Made by a program: the position numbers and the translations under genes. The notes under the pieces are model-generated. The model was not told where the DNA came from. It saw only the letters and a program-made list of their open reading frames with translations, and did not search any database. From Moorena sp. SIOASIH (GTDB taxonomy: Bacteria > Cyanobacteriota > Cyanobacteriia > Cyanobacteriales > Coleofasciculaceae), in the NCBI RefSeq assembly GCF_010671925.1, contig NZ_JAAHIH010000001.1, forward strand, positions 124,001 through 188,000: a stretch of DNA of 64,000 nucleotides, in the 5' to 3' direction. Within the stretch, counting starts at the first letter, position 1. The number at the start of each line of letters is the position of its first letter. Below, piece after piece: positions 45,272 through 53,774 of this stretch.

Positions 45272-45578
45272 GTAACCATTCAAGAATTTTGAATTTTTCA
45301 TTGCCCCCAGCGGTACTAGGTGGTCCAAATTCGTCTGGCAGCTGATTAATGTGCTCAATCCCTAGTCGTCGGCACAGCAATTTCAGTTGCCGGAGCGTTG
45401 GTCTAGCCTCAGTCCTACCAGAGACCCAGCGCTGGTAAGTCCCACGAGGAATACCACAGTAGATTGCTAATTCGTCTTGAGACAAATTGGTGCGTTCAAT
45501 TCTTAGAGCCTCCAAGGGTGAATCACTACTGTGTTTGCGCCTTTTGCTTTTGTCTGTCATAGTATGCTGGCTCAGCAT
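45267..45578 (-). CDS. XRE-type helix-turn-helix regulator
   Basis: This protein has up to 103 residues. After a basic N-terminus, residues 24-80 form a Cro/C1 HTH: LRIERTNLSQDELAIYCGIP with RGTYQRWVSGRTEARPTLRQ and LKLLCRRLGIEHINQLPDEF. The QDELAIYCG...TYQRW pair is the turn and recognition helix. ATG codons at 45578 and 45560 are both possible; the upstream ribosome site is weak. It might regulate the convergent nuclease-fold gene or itself; targets are unknown. Confidence 0.72.
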   Translation of the reverse strand: MLSQHTMTDKSKRRKHSSDSPLEALRIERTNLSQDELAIYCGIPRGTYQRWVSGRTEARPTLRQLKLLCRRLGIEHINQLPDEFGPPSTAGGNEKFKILEWLL

Positions 45579-45896
45579 GGTTTTCAGGCCAGACTTAACA
45601 GGATTATTATTGACGCAACCGAAAACCGCCCATCTTTAGAGGGCGGATGAAGGTAAGTGAGCACTTTTAAGTGCCGTGATTTCTAATCAATTCTTCAATA
45701 AATACCGATACAATTATTTTTTTATTTTGGATAATTATTGGGCTTTTCCCCAAGTCCTAGGAGTTAAAAAAATTGTATATATTTTTTTCATTATTCATAA
45801 TGTACGGGTATACACCTAATTATTTTTTGTTTTTTTGTTGTCATTTTTCTAATAAACGTATATACTATATATATAGTAAAAAACCGGTCGATCATC

Positions 45897-47072
45897 ATGC
45901 TAGTTTATGAATTTAAGCTCAAAGGTAAACAATATCAATATAACTTGCTTGATGAAGCTATTCGCACTGGTCAATTTATTCAAAATGCATGTTTGCGTTT
46001 ATGGATAGATGCTAAACCAGAGGAAAAAATTAATCGTTTTGCTCTTAATAAATATTGCAAAGTATTAGCTGAAAATAGTGATTTTCCTTGGGTTAAAAAA
46101 TTAAATAGCATGGCTCGACAAGCTCACGCTGAAAGGACTTGGGTAGCTATTTCCAGATTTTATGACAATTGTAAAAAACAAATACCTGGTAAAAAAGGCT
46201 TTCCTAAATTCAAAAAAAATTGTCGTTCAGTTGAGTATAAAACTACAGGTTATAAAGTATCTCAAGACAGGAAATCCATTAAGTTTACTGATGGTTTTAA
46301 GGCTGGCACTTTTAAACTGATCGGTTCAAGAGATTTACATTTTTATCCTTTAAAGTCGATCAAAAGAGTTAGAGTAGTAAAAAAAGCCGATGGTTACTAT
46401 GCTCAATTTTGTATTGATCAAGAAAGGTTAGAGAATACTAATTCTACGGGGAAAGTGATTGGTTTAGATGTTGGGATTAAGGAATTCTACACTGATAGTA
46501 ATGGTGAGACTTGCCATAATCCTAAATATTTAAGAAAGTCCGAAAAAAAATTAAAAAGACTGCAACGGAAATTATCTAGATGTAAAAAAGGTTCTAAGAA
46601 TAGGAAAAAGTTTCAGAAAAAATTAGCTAAACAGCATCTCAAGGTATCAAGGCAACGTAAAGACTTTGTAATTAAAACTGCAAGGGCGCTATGTCAATCT
46701 AACGATTTGGTGGCCGTTGAAGACCTACAGGTGAAAAATATGGTTAAAAATCATAAATTAGCTAAATCAATATCTGATGCTAGTTGGTCAATGTTTAGAT
46801 CTTGGTTGGAATACTTTGGGAAAGTATTTGGTCGTAAAGTTGTTGCAGTTAAACCACATTTTACTAGTCAAAAGTGTTCTGAATGTGGGAAACTAGTCAA
46901 AAAATCACTATCAGTTAGAACTCATGTTTGTAGTTGTGGTTGCGTCTTAGACCGGGATGAAAATGCGGCAATTAATATTTTAAATAGGGCGGGGCACGCC
47001 CAAATTAACGCTTCTGGACAGATTAACCTCTGTCAGTTGGGTGAAAACCTAACTGGTAAGTTAGCTGGATGA
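45897..47072 (+). CDS. tnpB: TnpB RNA-guided nuclease of an IS200/IS605-type element, intact
   Basis: This 391-residue TnpB has all catalytic residues: RuvC-I VIGLDVGIKEFY (Asp191), RuvC-II LVAVEDLQVKNM (Glu275), and RuvC-III DRDENAAINIL (Asp354). The zinc ribbon (KCSECGKLVKK, then CSCGC; Cys327, 330, 345, 347/349) precedes RuvC-III. The N-terminal wedge and bridge-helix regions are present, and length fits. TnpB proteins cut DNA using an omega (re)RNA from the element's right end and help retain the transposon. A long AT-rich leader with a left-end hairpin (45626-45646) precedes it. The three palindromic insertions found in the tnpB at 16610-17933 are absent here. Confidence 0.93.
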   Translation: MLVYEFKLKGKQYQYNLLDEAIRTGQFIQNACLRLWIDAKPEEKINRFALNKYCKVLAENSDFPWVKKLNSMARQAHAERTWVAISRFYDNCKKQIPGKKGFPKFKKNCRSVEYKTTGYKVSQDRKSIKFTDGFKAGTFKLIGSRDLHFYPLKSIKRVRVVKKADGYYAQFCIDQERLENTNSTGKVIGLDVGIKEFYTDSNGETCHNPKYLRKSEKKLKRLQRKLSRCKKGSKNRKKFQKKLAKQHLKVSRQRKDFVIKTARALCQSNDLVAVEDLQVKNMVKNHKLAKSISDASWSMFRSWLEYFGKVFGRKVVAVKPHFTSQKCSECGKLVKKSLSVRTHVCSCGCVLDRDENAAINILNRAGHAQINASGQINLCQLGENLTGKLAG

Positions 47073-47110
47073 AAGAAGAATCCCCGCGTCTAATGACCGG
47101 GGAGTGTCAA
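46975..47110 (+). ncRNA. Predicted omega (re)RNA scaffold of the intact TnpB element
   Basis: By analogy with characterised TnpB systems, the guide RNA covers the 3' end of tnpB and the right end, with the guide read from DNA beyond the end. Here the region starts around GCGGGGCACGCCC, holds several short pairings, and ends in the CCCCG...CGGGG hairpin plus AGTGTCAA at 47110. The guide would then start at 47111. Boundaries are inference. Confidence 0.45.
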
Positions 47111-47227
47111 AGTAAGGCATCAAAATCAGATACAACAACAGACATTGAAATGGGATTCGGGCAAAGCCCGAAGCTGCGCGATCGCATAAGCCTGTAAACC
47201 TATTACCGCTATGGGTTCAGGATTTAT

Positions 47228-47413
47228 TCATGTCTCCTTTTCTCCGTGTATATATACGCCATTTTGGTCAAGCCACTTATCAATTAATTCATTGACAACA
47301 TCGCTCATATCCCTGTCTTGCATAACACAAGCCGCTTTAAAGTTCTTTTTTTTATCTTTGGATAGATAAACCCGTATTGATTCTTCAGCCACTGTCCTAC
47401 TACCAGTAAACAA
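47228..47413 (-). CDS. Short ribbon-helix-helix-like protein
   Basis: This 61-residue protein contains SIRVYLSKDKKKNFKAACVM followed by QDRDMSDVVNELIDKWLDQN, which fits an RHH domain of the CopG/ParG sort. A TTG start at 47413 has GGAG six bases upstream; a GTG at 47392 would shorten it by seven residues. It converges on the intact tnpB element. Its likely role is a small DNA-binding repressor or antitoxin-like protein; no partner gene is evident. Confidence 0.55.
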   Translation of the reverse strand: MFTGSRTVAEESIRVYLSKDKKKNFKAACVMQDRDMSDVVNELIDKWLDQNGVYIHGEKET

Positions 47414-47493
47414 CTTTACTCCATTCTGGCATCAATGATTTTTTTTACAAAATTTATAAATTTATTTTCCCAGGCATGAGGTAGGATAGGGAA

Positions 47494-47531
47494 AGCCAGC
47501 GCGCCGACAGCAAACAGTTCATGCGCTGGCT
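47494..47531 (+). promoter_or_regulatory. Leader hairpin in front of the second small-gene copy
   Basis: AGCCAGCGC pairs perfectly with GCGCTGGCT (9 bp). It is followed by AAAGGAGATA and the ATG at 47565. The order and spacing match the hairpin at 2971-3011, although the stem sequences differ partly, so the structure seems to be what is kept. Confidence 0.5.
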
Positions 47532-47564
47532 AATACTCCATTGTTCAAAGGAGATAGCTCCATT

Positions 47565-47776
47565 ATGGCTTATCGACAAAACCTCCAACCTTGGGCAGTT
47601 ACCCGCCTTCCCCAACCCAATGGGTAATCATCGGTCGCTACTGCACTCGCTCTGATGCAGAGGGACACCCTCAGTTATGCCGTCAGCGAGTCCCTGACAC
47701 CCAATTTGAACTCGTCTTTGATTTGCCCGATAGCAGAAACTATAGGGATTTTCATCTTGATCAACTCACTCAATAA
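47565..47776 (+). pseudogene. Second copy of the small PWA...RSDAEGH...FDLP gene, frameshifted
   Basis: From the ATG the frame reads MAYRQNLQPWAVTRLPQPNG and stops at 47627. In the +2 frame the rest of the protein continues as WVIIGRYCTRSDAEGHPQLC, RQRVPDTQFELVFDLPDS and ends at 47776. A loss of one base near codon 15-16 would explain the break. The strong ribosome site and hairpin leader are still present. It aligns with 3041-3271 at both ends, confirming a shared small family of about 65 to 75 residues. Function is unknown. Programmed frameshifting is possible but less likely than decay. Confidence 0.6.
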
Positions 47777-47858
47777 CATGGGTCGGTTGTGAATTGTTAA
47801 TTGTTAATTGTTATTTTCAATTCACAAAAGAATAACTCTACAATCCCTACCTGTAACA

Positions 47859-48230
47859 ATGACCAATTTATTTCGGCGACTCAACCCTGCTAAGAAATTC
47901 CGGATTACGGTTTACATGATAGCTAGATTACTGAAAATTTCCTATCGCCTGATCGTGCGGGTAGAATTTTGGAACTATGTAATCTTTGTCCATCGCCGTG
48001 ATCGAGGTGGACAATTCATCAGCTATCGTAAATTATCACAATGGCAAAATGCTGTAGCTTGCCAGATTCAACAATGTACTACTTTGCCAGCACTGAAGCA
48101 ATTGTGGTTTTCTATTGAAACAGACTGCCACAAGTACTCAAAGCAGTATAGCCAAAATTATTACCATTTTATATGGCCAATTTGGAGGAAACAATGGGAT
48201 AGGCTTTGGCAGCAGGGTAATGTCCCATAA
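47859..48230 (+). CDS. Hypothetical basic, aromatic-rich protein
   Basis: The ATG at 47859 gives MTNLFRRLNPAKKFRITVYM and a 123-residue product rich in Arg, Tyr and Trp (RVEFWNYVIFVHRRDRGGQF, NYYHFIWPIWRKQWDRLWQQ). A longer frame from 47808 adds residues without support. No domain is recognised and no membrane span is clear. It may be part of the accessory DNA around the TnpB element. Confidence 0.4.
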   Translation: MTNLFRRLNPAKKFRITVYMIARLLKISYRLIVRVEFWNYVIFVHRRDRGGQFISYRKLSQWQNAVACQIQQCTTLPALKQLWFSIETDCHKYSKQYSQNYYHFIWPIWRKQWDRLWQQGNVP

Positions 48231-48442
48231 TCCCTGTGACAGTTGTTTGAGTTCCATTGAAGCAATTGCTTTTACTATTAGGAAATACTTTTAAGCGATC
48301 GCATAACTTGATCCATAGTAAACTAAAGGTAAAAATTGAGTATAGGAGCTACTGTAGAACTATCTGCTTGGTTGGGATGTCTATTGACAAAGACACATAA
48401 AACTATAGCGATAACATAGCGATAACATTTCTGCATCTGGAA

Positions 48443-48682
48443 TCACCAGTTTCGTTCAATGGTTATATCTTGAGAAGATAGGTAAGAAAACTCAATTCCC
48501 ATTAAATCCAAAATTTTTAGAAAAACTTCAGGTTCTATTTGCATTATTTCTGCTGCTTTCTGTAAACTAATTAGTCGAGAAACTAAAGCTCCTATGACAA
48601 ATAAAAAATTTGATTTTTGCCCCATATCCTGAAACAACTACACTTCAGATGCAATTGTTTTGAACATTTCTTTGTTACTCAT
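48443..48682 (-). pseudogene. UPF0175-like antitoxin remnant with an in-frame TAG
   Basis: An ATG at 48680-48682 has GGAG eight bases upstream and opens MSNKEMFKTIASEV, then meets TAG at 48638-48640. The same frame continues to 48443 with 64 further codons that include LISLQKAAEIMQIEPEVFLK and ILDLMGIEFSYLS, like the C-terminal helix-turn-helix part of UPF0175 proteins (...GKAAELAGISRWEFLELL...). The true start signal sits upstream of the stop, which argues for a nonsense mutation. Internal initiation from TTG 48637 would give a truncated protein. No VapC-type toxin gene is adjacent. Confidence 0.45.
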
Positions 48683-48774
48683 GTTTCTTACTCCAAAAAA
48701 CTAATAAACTGTTGTGCTTTTAAACTTTATATTATGATGGAAATCAAATAAAACAAATATATTATTGCAGTCCC

Positions 48775-48830
48775 CTTTTGCCTTTTGCCTTTTGCCTTTT
48801 TCCTTTTGCCTTTTGCCTTTTGCCTTTTGC
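48775..48830. repeat. TTTTGCC heptamer array
   Basis: About eight TTTTGCC units (one TTTTTCC variant) end with CCATTGCTAAAACC, a weak version of the TTTGCTATA tail. The array lies just beyond the 3' end of the STAND gene. Confidence 0.8.
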
Positions 48831-48881
48831 CATTGCTAAAACCAATTTAAAATGCATTTTAGCTTACCCATCTTCTTGAAA

Positions 48882-51800
48882 TCAACTCAGCGCCCCCAAC
48901 GCTTCCAGTGCTGACTTCTGTGCTAGGGTCAAACCCGTAACCCCTGTGATGTTCATACCTTGGTAAGGTCGATCAGGAATCAAGGTTTTAATACACTGAC
49001 CTGTGTGAGTATCCCAAACTTTAATAGTCCCATCATTACTGCCACTGGTAAGCCAATAACTGCTCACCTGTTCTTGATCAGACCTACCCTGGTGATCTTG
49101 ATGTTTTACAGGACTAAACCCAATCGATGACCGTACTGAATTCCGATGACCATGTAAGGTTCTCAGATAGTTACCCGTACTTGCTTGCCAAAGCCTCACG
49201 GTTTGATCTAAGCTACCACTGGCAATCAACTCACCATCAGGACTAAAGGCTACAGACCAGACGCCTTTACTATGGCCCCGTAAAATCTTGATACATTCCC
49301 CAGTGCTAACATCCCAAACCCGAACAGTTTGGTCTCCACTGCTACTAACTAGGGTTTTGCCATCAGGACTAAACGCTACCGACTGTACTCGACTAGTGTG
49401 ACCCTGTAAAATCTTGAGACATTCACTACTCCTGACATCCCATAAGCGTATGGTTTCGTCTTCACTACCACTGGCTAGGGTTTGACCGTCTCGACTGAAG
49501 GTAACAGACCAAATCCAACTGGTGTGACCCCGTAATATCTTAAAACATTCACCAGTATTGACATCCCATAACCGGATGGTTTTGTCATCACCACTACTGG
49601 CAAGAGTCTCACCAAGAGGACTAAAGCTAACCGATTGCACCCAATAGGAGTGACCGCGCAATACTTTCAGGCATTGACCTGTACTCACTGACCACAAGTG
49701 TATGGTTTGGTCAGCGCTGCTGCTAGCGAGAATTTCACCATTGGGATGAAATGCCACCGAAGTCACCCAACCGGTGTGTCCCTCTAGTCTCTTTAAACAG
49801 TTATCACTACTGACATCCCACAACCTGACCATGTTGTCAGTACTGGCACTGGCTAATTGTTGACCATTGGGACTGAATACTGCTGAAAATACAGAATTGG
49901 TATATCCTTGTAGGATTTTAAGACATCGACCTGTCTTGCTATTCCATAGACGTACGGTTTGGTCACTACTGCCACTAGCTACGGTTCGACCATCCCGATT
50001 GAATGCCACTGAAAATATAGAATTGGTGTGTTCTTGTAGGTAGTTCAGGCATTCACCACTGCTGACATTCCACAGCCTCACCGTCTGGTCATCACTGCCA
50101 CTGACTAGGGTTTGCCCATCTGCACTAAACATCACCGACCTTACTCTATCGCTATGGTTAGTTAAGGTGTTGAGACATTCACCTGTGCATCGGTCCCACA
50201 ATTTAATGGTAAAGTCAGCACTAGCACTGGCTAACATCGCACCATCAGGACTAAAATTAACTGACCAAATCAGATTAGTATGACCATGACAGATCTGGCG
50301 ACATTCACCAGTACTAAGATCCCACAGTCTCACTGTCTGGTCATCACTACCACTGGCTAGGGTTTTACCATCTGCACTAAAGGCCACCGAACGGACTTTA
50401 CCGGTGTGTCCCTGACATACCTGACGGCATTCACCAGTGTTTACATCCCAAAGCCTTACTGTTGATTCATCACTACCACTGGCTAGGGTTTTACCATCCC
50501 TACTGAATGCTACTGACCAAATAGAACTGGTATGGCCTTCTAAGGTTTTAATACACTGACCTGTGGTGACATTCCATAGTTTAATAGTTTTGTCACTACT
50601 GCAACTGGCTAGGGTATTACCATCAGGACTAAAGGCAACAGACCAAACCCAACCGGTATGACCTTTGCAAATTAAAATTGGCTTACCATTCTCGACTTGC
50701 CATAAACGCAACTGACCTTCCACATCTCCAGTAGCTAAAAGCTTACCATCAGGACTAAACGCTACCCCAAATACTACTCCTAAGGTTTTAGTAAACACTG
50801 ACTTGGATAAATTGGAGTAAGCGAAATTGACATCTTGTAAATCCACCCCTTGTAGATAAGCTTGCCAAATGGTAACTCTTGAAAAATCATAGCCTTTTAA
50901 ACAGATTTGCTGTTGACAAAGGAGATTAATAATATTTCCGCCAGCGTAGCCAATGGCTAAGGGAGGTTTCCCTCGAAGAGTGTCGAGCATCTGATTTAGA
51001 TGTTTTTCTAGGTTATCCTTACCCGTTAAAGCAATCTGTAGACGCTCTACAATGGGTTGGATAATTAGACGAATTTGAGTATTTCTAAGATAATCTTTGG
51101 TCTGAGCTTTGAGGAGAGCATGAGTCCTAAACAGGTAATTTTCCCAGTTATTAGTGTTATTAATGGCGGTTACACCAGCAATAATGTCTTCACAGATTTG
51201 CTCAACCAAGCGTTCAGTTACGTATTCCATCACCACCGGTTGTAGGGAAAACATAGATGCTTTTCTTTCCACAAGCGATCGCTGTTCCAAGGATTCCAGG
51301 GTGTCGATCAGTTGTTGGGGTGGTACAGGAGGAAATATATCATCTCGTAAGTCAGCAAATGAGGCTTCTTCTCGATTGATGGCGAGCCAAAAAATTACTG
51401 TTCGTTCTGGAGCGCTTAATCGGGCAAAATGCTGCTCTAAAAGATTTTTAATATTCCCAAATATTATCGCATCTTGATTTAAAAAATCCGCAATATTACC
51501 GGCGAAAAATTTATGGATTGTTGTTGCCACAATTTTTAGAGCTAAGGGATTACCAGAATACCCGGTAATTAACTGATTCCATTCCCTTTCTTCACCTTGG
51601 AAAGACCCGATGATATTAAAAATTTCCTGTCCTTCAGCAGTTTTCAAGCCACTTAGTTGTAGGGAGCGAATAGGTAGCATTTCTGCTTCAAGCAGTCCAA
51701 TTTCTTGAGGCTTCTCCCGAGAGGTTAGTACTAAGCAGCTTTGATGGGAGGTTTCTCCCCACCGTCTCAATAGTTGACCGTATTCTTCATATCCAGCTTG

Positions 51801-52616
51801 ATAATGTCCAGCACCATTGCTTTGAGCTCCCCCTTGTAAAATTGTCTCCATATTGTCGAGAACTAGCAAACACCGGTGGGAGCGTAAATAATTCAGCAGT
51901 CGGGAAATTTTCTCGTCTGTGGTATCTGGTAAATCAATGTCTTGCTGATTGGATAGAAATCTCAGCAACTGAGTCAAAATCTCTGATAGGTCAGGAGCAT
52001 TACGTAGGGAGCGCCAAATAACAAACTCAAACTGGTGTTCGAGTTGTTGGGCAAGCTTGATGGAGAGGGAGGTTTTGCCCATGCCGCCCATCCCTAACAA
52101 GGCAACTAGCCGACAGTGTTCGGTCAGAATCCATTGCTGCAACTGGGCCAGTTCTGATTGTCGTCCATAAAAGAAACTAACATCAACGGCTTCTGACCAA
52201 TCGTGACGTGGTTTTGCCTTCGCGTAGCGTGGCCTTAGGCCAATCCCATCCCTTGACTTGGCCGCGATCGCGTAGCGTGGCCTTGGGCCAATCCCATCTC
52301 TTTCTTCTCTAGTTACCTGTTGGTCCGAGGAGATAGTTTCCTGTTGAGTGCGCCACCGTCGTTCGATCGCTGAGCGAAAGTTCTTTTTACTGACTTTTTC
52401 CCCCAAAGCCTCTGAGAGAAGTTTCCACAGCTTCGGACCCACATCATGTTTCAGGTAACTCGGGGAATAGCCATAGATATGGGCGATTGTATCATAACTC
52501 TGACGCTTCCAGGACCAAGATGCCTCAATTAAGGCTTGCTGTAAATCAGTGAGATGATTCCCCGATTTGGCAAACACTAAGGTATTGGCGAATTCCAGAG
52601 CGTCTTCAAGGTTCAT
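48882..52616 (-). CDS. STAND NTPase (NB-ARC-like) with 14 WD40 repeats
   Basis: This 1244-residue protein has an N-terminal helical domain (residues 1-90: [40 protein letters not shown]) like the HTH-type module found on many cyanobacterial STAND proteins. An NTPase follows, with P-loop [11 protein letters not shown] (about 173-183) and Walker [10 protein letters not shown] (about 254-262). A winged-helix/arm region and a pentapeptide-like stretch ([20 protein letters not shown]) lead into 14 WD40 units (about 620-1215), enough for two seven-blade propellers. WD40 units typically sense a ligand and the NTPase oligomerises, as in NLR-like immunity or signalling. No effector domain is evident. 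Residues about 107-135 are two in-frame palindromic-element copies. Confidence 0.88.
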   Translation of the reverse strand: MNLEDALEFANTLVFAKSGNHLTDLQQALIEASWSWKRQSYDTIAHIYGYSPSYLKHDVGPKLWKLLSEALGEKVSKKNFRSAIERRWRTQQETISSDQQVTREERDGIGPRPRYAIAAKSRDGIGLRPRYAKAKPRHDWSEAVDVSFFYGRQSELAQLQQWILTEHCRLVALLGMGGMGKTSLSIKLAQQLEHQFEFVIWRSLRNAPDLSEILTQLLRFLSNQQDIDLPDTTDEKISRLLNYLRSHRCLLVLDNMETILQGGAQSNGAGHYQAGYEEYGQLLRRWGETSHQSCLVLTSREKPQEIGLLEAEMLPIRSLQLSGLKTAEGQEIFNIIGSFQGEEREWNQLITGYSGNPLALKIVATTIHKFFAGNIADFLNQDAIIFGNIKNLLEQHFARLSAPERTVIFWLAINREEASFADLRDDIFPPVPPQQLIDTLESLEQRSLVERKASMFSLQPVVMEYVTERLVEQICEDIIAGVTAINNTNNWENYLFRTHALLKAQTKDYLRNTQIRLIIQPIVERLQIALTGKDNLEKHLNQMLDTLRGKPPLAIGYAGGNIINLLCQQQICLKGYDFSRVTIWQAYLQGVDLQDVNFAYSNLSKSVFTKTLGVVFGVAFSPDGKLLATGDVEGQLRLWQVENGKPILICKGHTGWVWSVAFSPDGNTLASCSSDKTIKLWNVTTGQCIKTLEGHTSSIWSVAFSRDGKTLASGSDESTVRLWDVNTGECRQVCQGHTGKVRSVAFSADGKTLASGSDDQTVRLWDLSTGECRQICHGHTNLIWSVNFSPDGAMLASASADFTIKLWDRCTGECLNTLTNHSDRVRSVMFSADGQTLVSGSDDQTVRLWNVSSGECLNYLQEHTNSIFSVAFNRDGRTVASGSSDQTVRLWNSKTGRCLKILQGYTNSVFSAVFSPNGQQLASASTDNMVRLWDVSSDNCLKRLEGHTGWVTSVAFHPNGEILASSSADQTIHLWSVSTGQCLKVLRGHSYWVQSVSFSPLGETLASSGDDKTIRLWDVNTGECFKILRGHTSWIWSVTFSRDGQTLASGSEDETIRLWDVRSSECLKILQGHTSRVQSVAFSPDGKTLVSSSGDQTVRVWDVSTGECIKILRGHSKGVWSVAFSPDGELIASGSLDQTVRLWQASTGNYLRTLHGHRNSVRSSIGFSPVKHQDHQGRSDQEQVSSYWLTSGSNDGTIKVWDTHTGQCIKTLIPDRPYQGMNITGVTGLTLAQKSALEALGALS

Positions 52617-53299
52617 ATATAGCAGTTCTCAATGGGGTGAGGTACTTTCATTATGGGTTGCGCGGGAGTAGGGAGTAGGGAGTAGGGAGCAGCGGATCAT
52701 CGGAACAGAGACACAATCCTGTGTACCTCATAGCTATGATAAATGCTATAGTTTTTTAATTATACTTGATTCTGCTATATTATAATATTGTTATTTACTA
52801 ATAGTTAAGGTCTCAGGTGTTAGGTTTTACGGCGTTGCTGAATTAAGGAATGAATGCGCGATCATCTGGTTTTATTAAAGCCCCCGTGGGTCCCCCAATT
52901 CTGGGGGACGCAAGAGAGTTTTGTTCCCCCACCGGTGCGCTTGACCTAAGCGGTCTTGGGGAGGCAGTGCGGTCTTGGGGAGGCAGCGCGGTCAAAGACG
53001 AAACCTTAGAGAGGGTCGCCTTATTTCATATAACTTAAAAGTATGACCCATAACCTGTCCCTATAAAGGCGACCCTCTCTTACGGTAACTTCAAAGGGGG
53101 TCTCCCCCACTCGCGCTTTGCCGTGGTTTCCCCCACTCGCGCTTTGCATCAAGACAATGGTGTAATCTGTGGTATGTAACTCAAGCGGGCGTTATCAGCC
53201 ATTTGAGAGAGGTTTTTTCTCTGACTTTCCCCCAATAATCTCCCAATATAATTCCTAAACTCCCTTTTTTGGGCTTTGTGGTTAAACAGATCATCAAAC
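52617..53299. other. Intergenic repeats including a 15-bp inverted repeat
   Basis: No gene is supported. A GGGAGTA heptamer run lies at 52662-52690, followed by GTGTACCTCATAG and TGCTATAG. AGAGAGGGTCGCCTT (53008-53022) and AAGGCGACCCTCTCT (53066-53080) form a perfect 15-bp inverted repeat with a 43-base loop. Two CCCCCACTCGCGCTTTGC motifs follow at about 53106 and 53133. Short open frames here have no coding signals. Confidence 0.55.
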
Positions 53300-53321
53300 C
53301 TTTTACCAAAAAGTTTTGGTA

Positions 53322-53679
53322 ATCGCGCCCCGTCCTTCTAGGACGGCTTTTCCTTAGATATGCTATAATAAAGCTATAGGTAATAAACTTTCCAATAGAC
53401 ACGATATTATCTAACTATAAGTAGATAACGTGAAAAATATGTATGAGATACATATTGCGTAATTTAGTCTAACGACTACAAAGTCTATGAAAAAAAATTA
53501 GATAAAAAAAATATCTGTCTATCCATATAAAAAAGGTACGGTGGGGCACACCGAAACCTAGATCCATGATCTAAACGCTCGGGGAGATTTGTCCTCTACT
53601 TTTCCTGGCTCCGGCCAGGCCAACGCAAGACGAGTCGTAGATCCAAGAATCCCCGTTATTCTAGGACGGGGAGTGTCAA
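53322..53679 (+). mobile_element. Non-autonomous IS200/IS605-like element without tnpB
   Basis: Left hairpin CCGTCC...GGACGG (53330-53346) and right hairpin CCCCG...CGGGG followed by AGTGTCAA (53651-53679). The right end matches the intact TnpB element in AAGAATCCCCG and GGGGAGTGTCAA. About 135 bases before the right end lies GGGGCACACC, matching GGGGCACGCC in the intact element. The interior has no open frame. This looks like a deletion derivative that keeps both ends and an omega-RNA-like region. Confidence 0.6.
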
Positions 53680-53774
53680 ACCATTTATCAAAGCATGGGG
53701 GCATAGCTGCCGTATCGTGTTTCTTTCATCGCTCATACATTGACGTGAAGTCTATGGTTTAAAAGGATTAAACC

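Larger units (their letters stand above)
45600..47110 (+). mobile_element. IS200/IS605-superfamily element carrying only tnpB (IS1341-type)
   Basis: An intact tnpB is flanked by hairpins. On the left, CCGCCC (45626-45631) pairs with GGGCGG (45641-45646). On the right, CCCCG...CGGGG (47083-47102) is followed by AGTGTCAA ending at 47110. No tnpA is present, so movement would need a transposase in trans. The right-end sequence GGGGAGTGTCAA also ends the shorter element at 53679. The left boundary is approximate. Confidence 0.65.

Noticed and set aside
52850..53038. 62-codon frame in repeat DNA
   Set aside because: It runs through the inverted repeat and heptamer-related sequence, without coding evidence.
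53181..53402. 73-codon minus-strand frame overlapping the left end of the small IS-like element
   Set aside because: It crosses the element boundary and has no homology signal.
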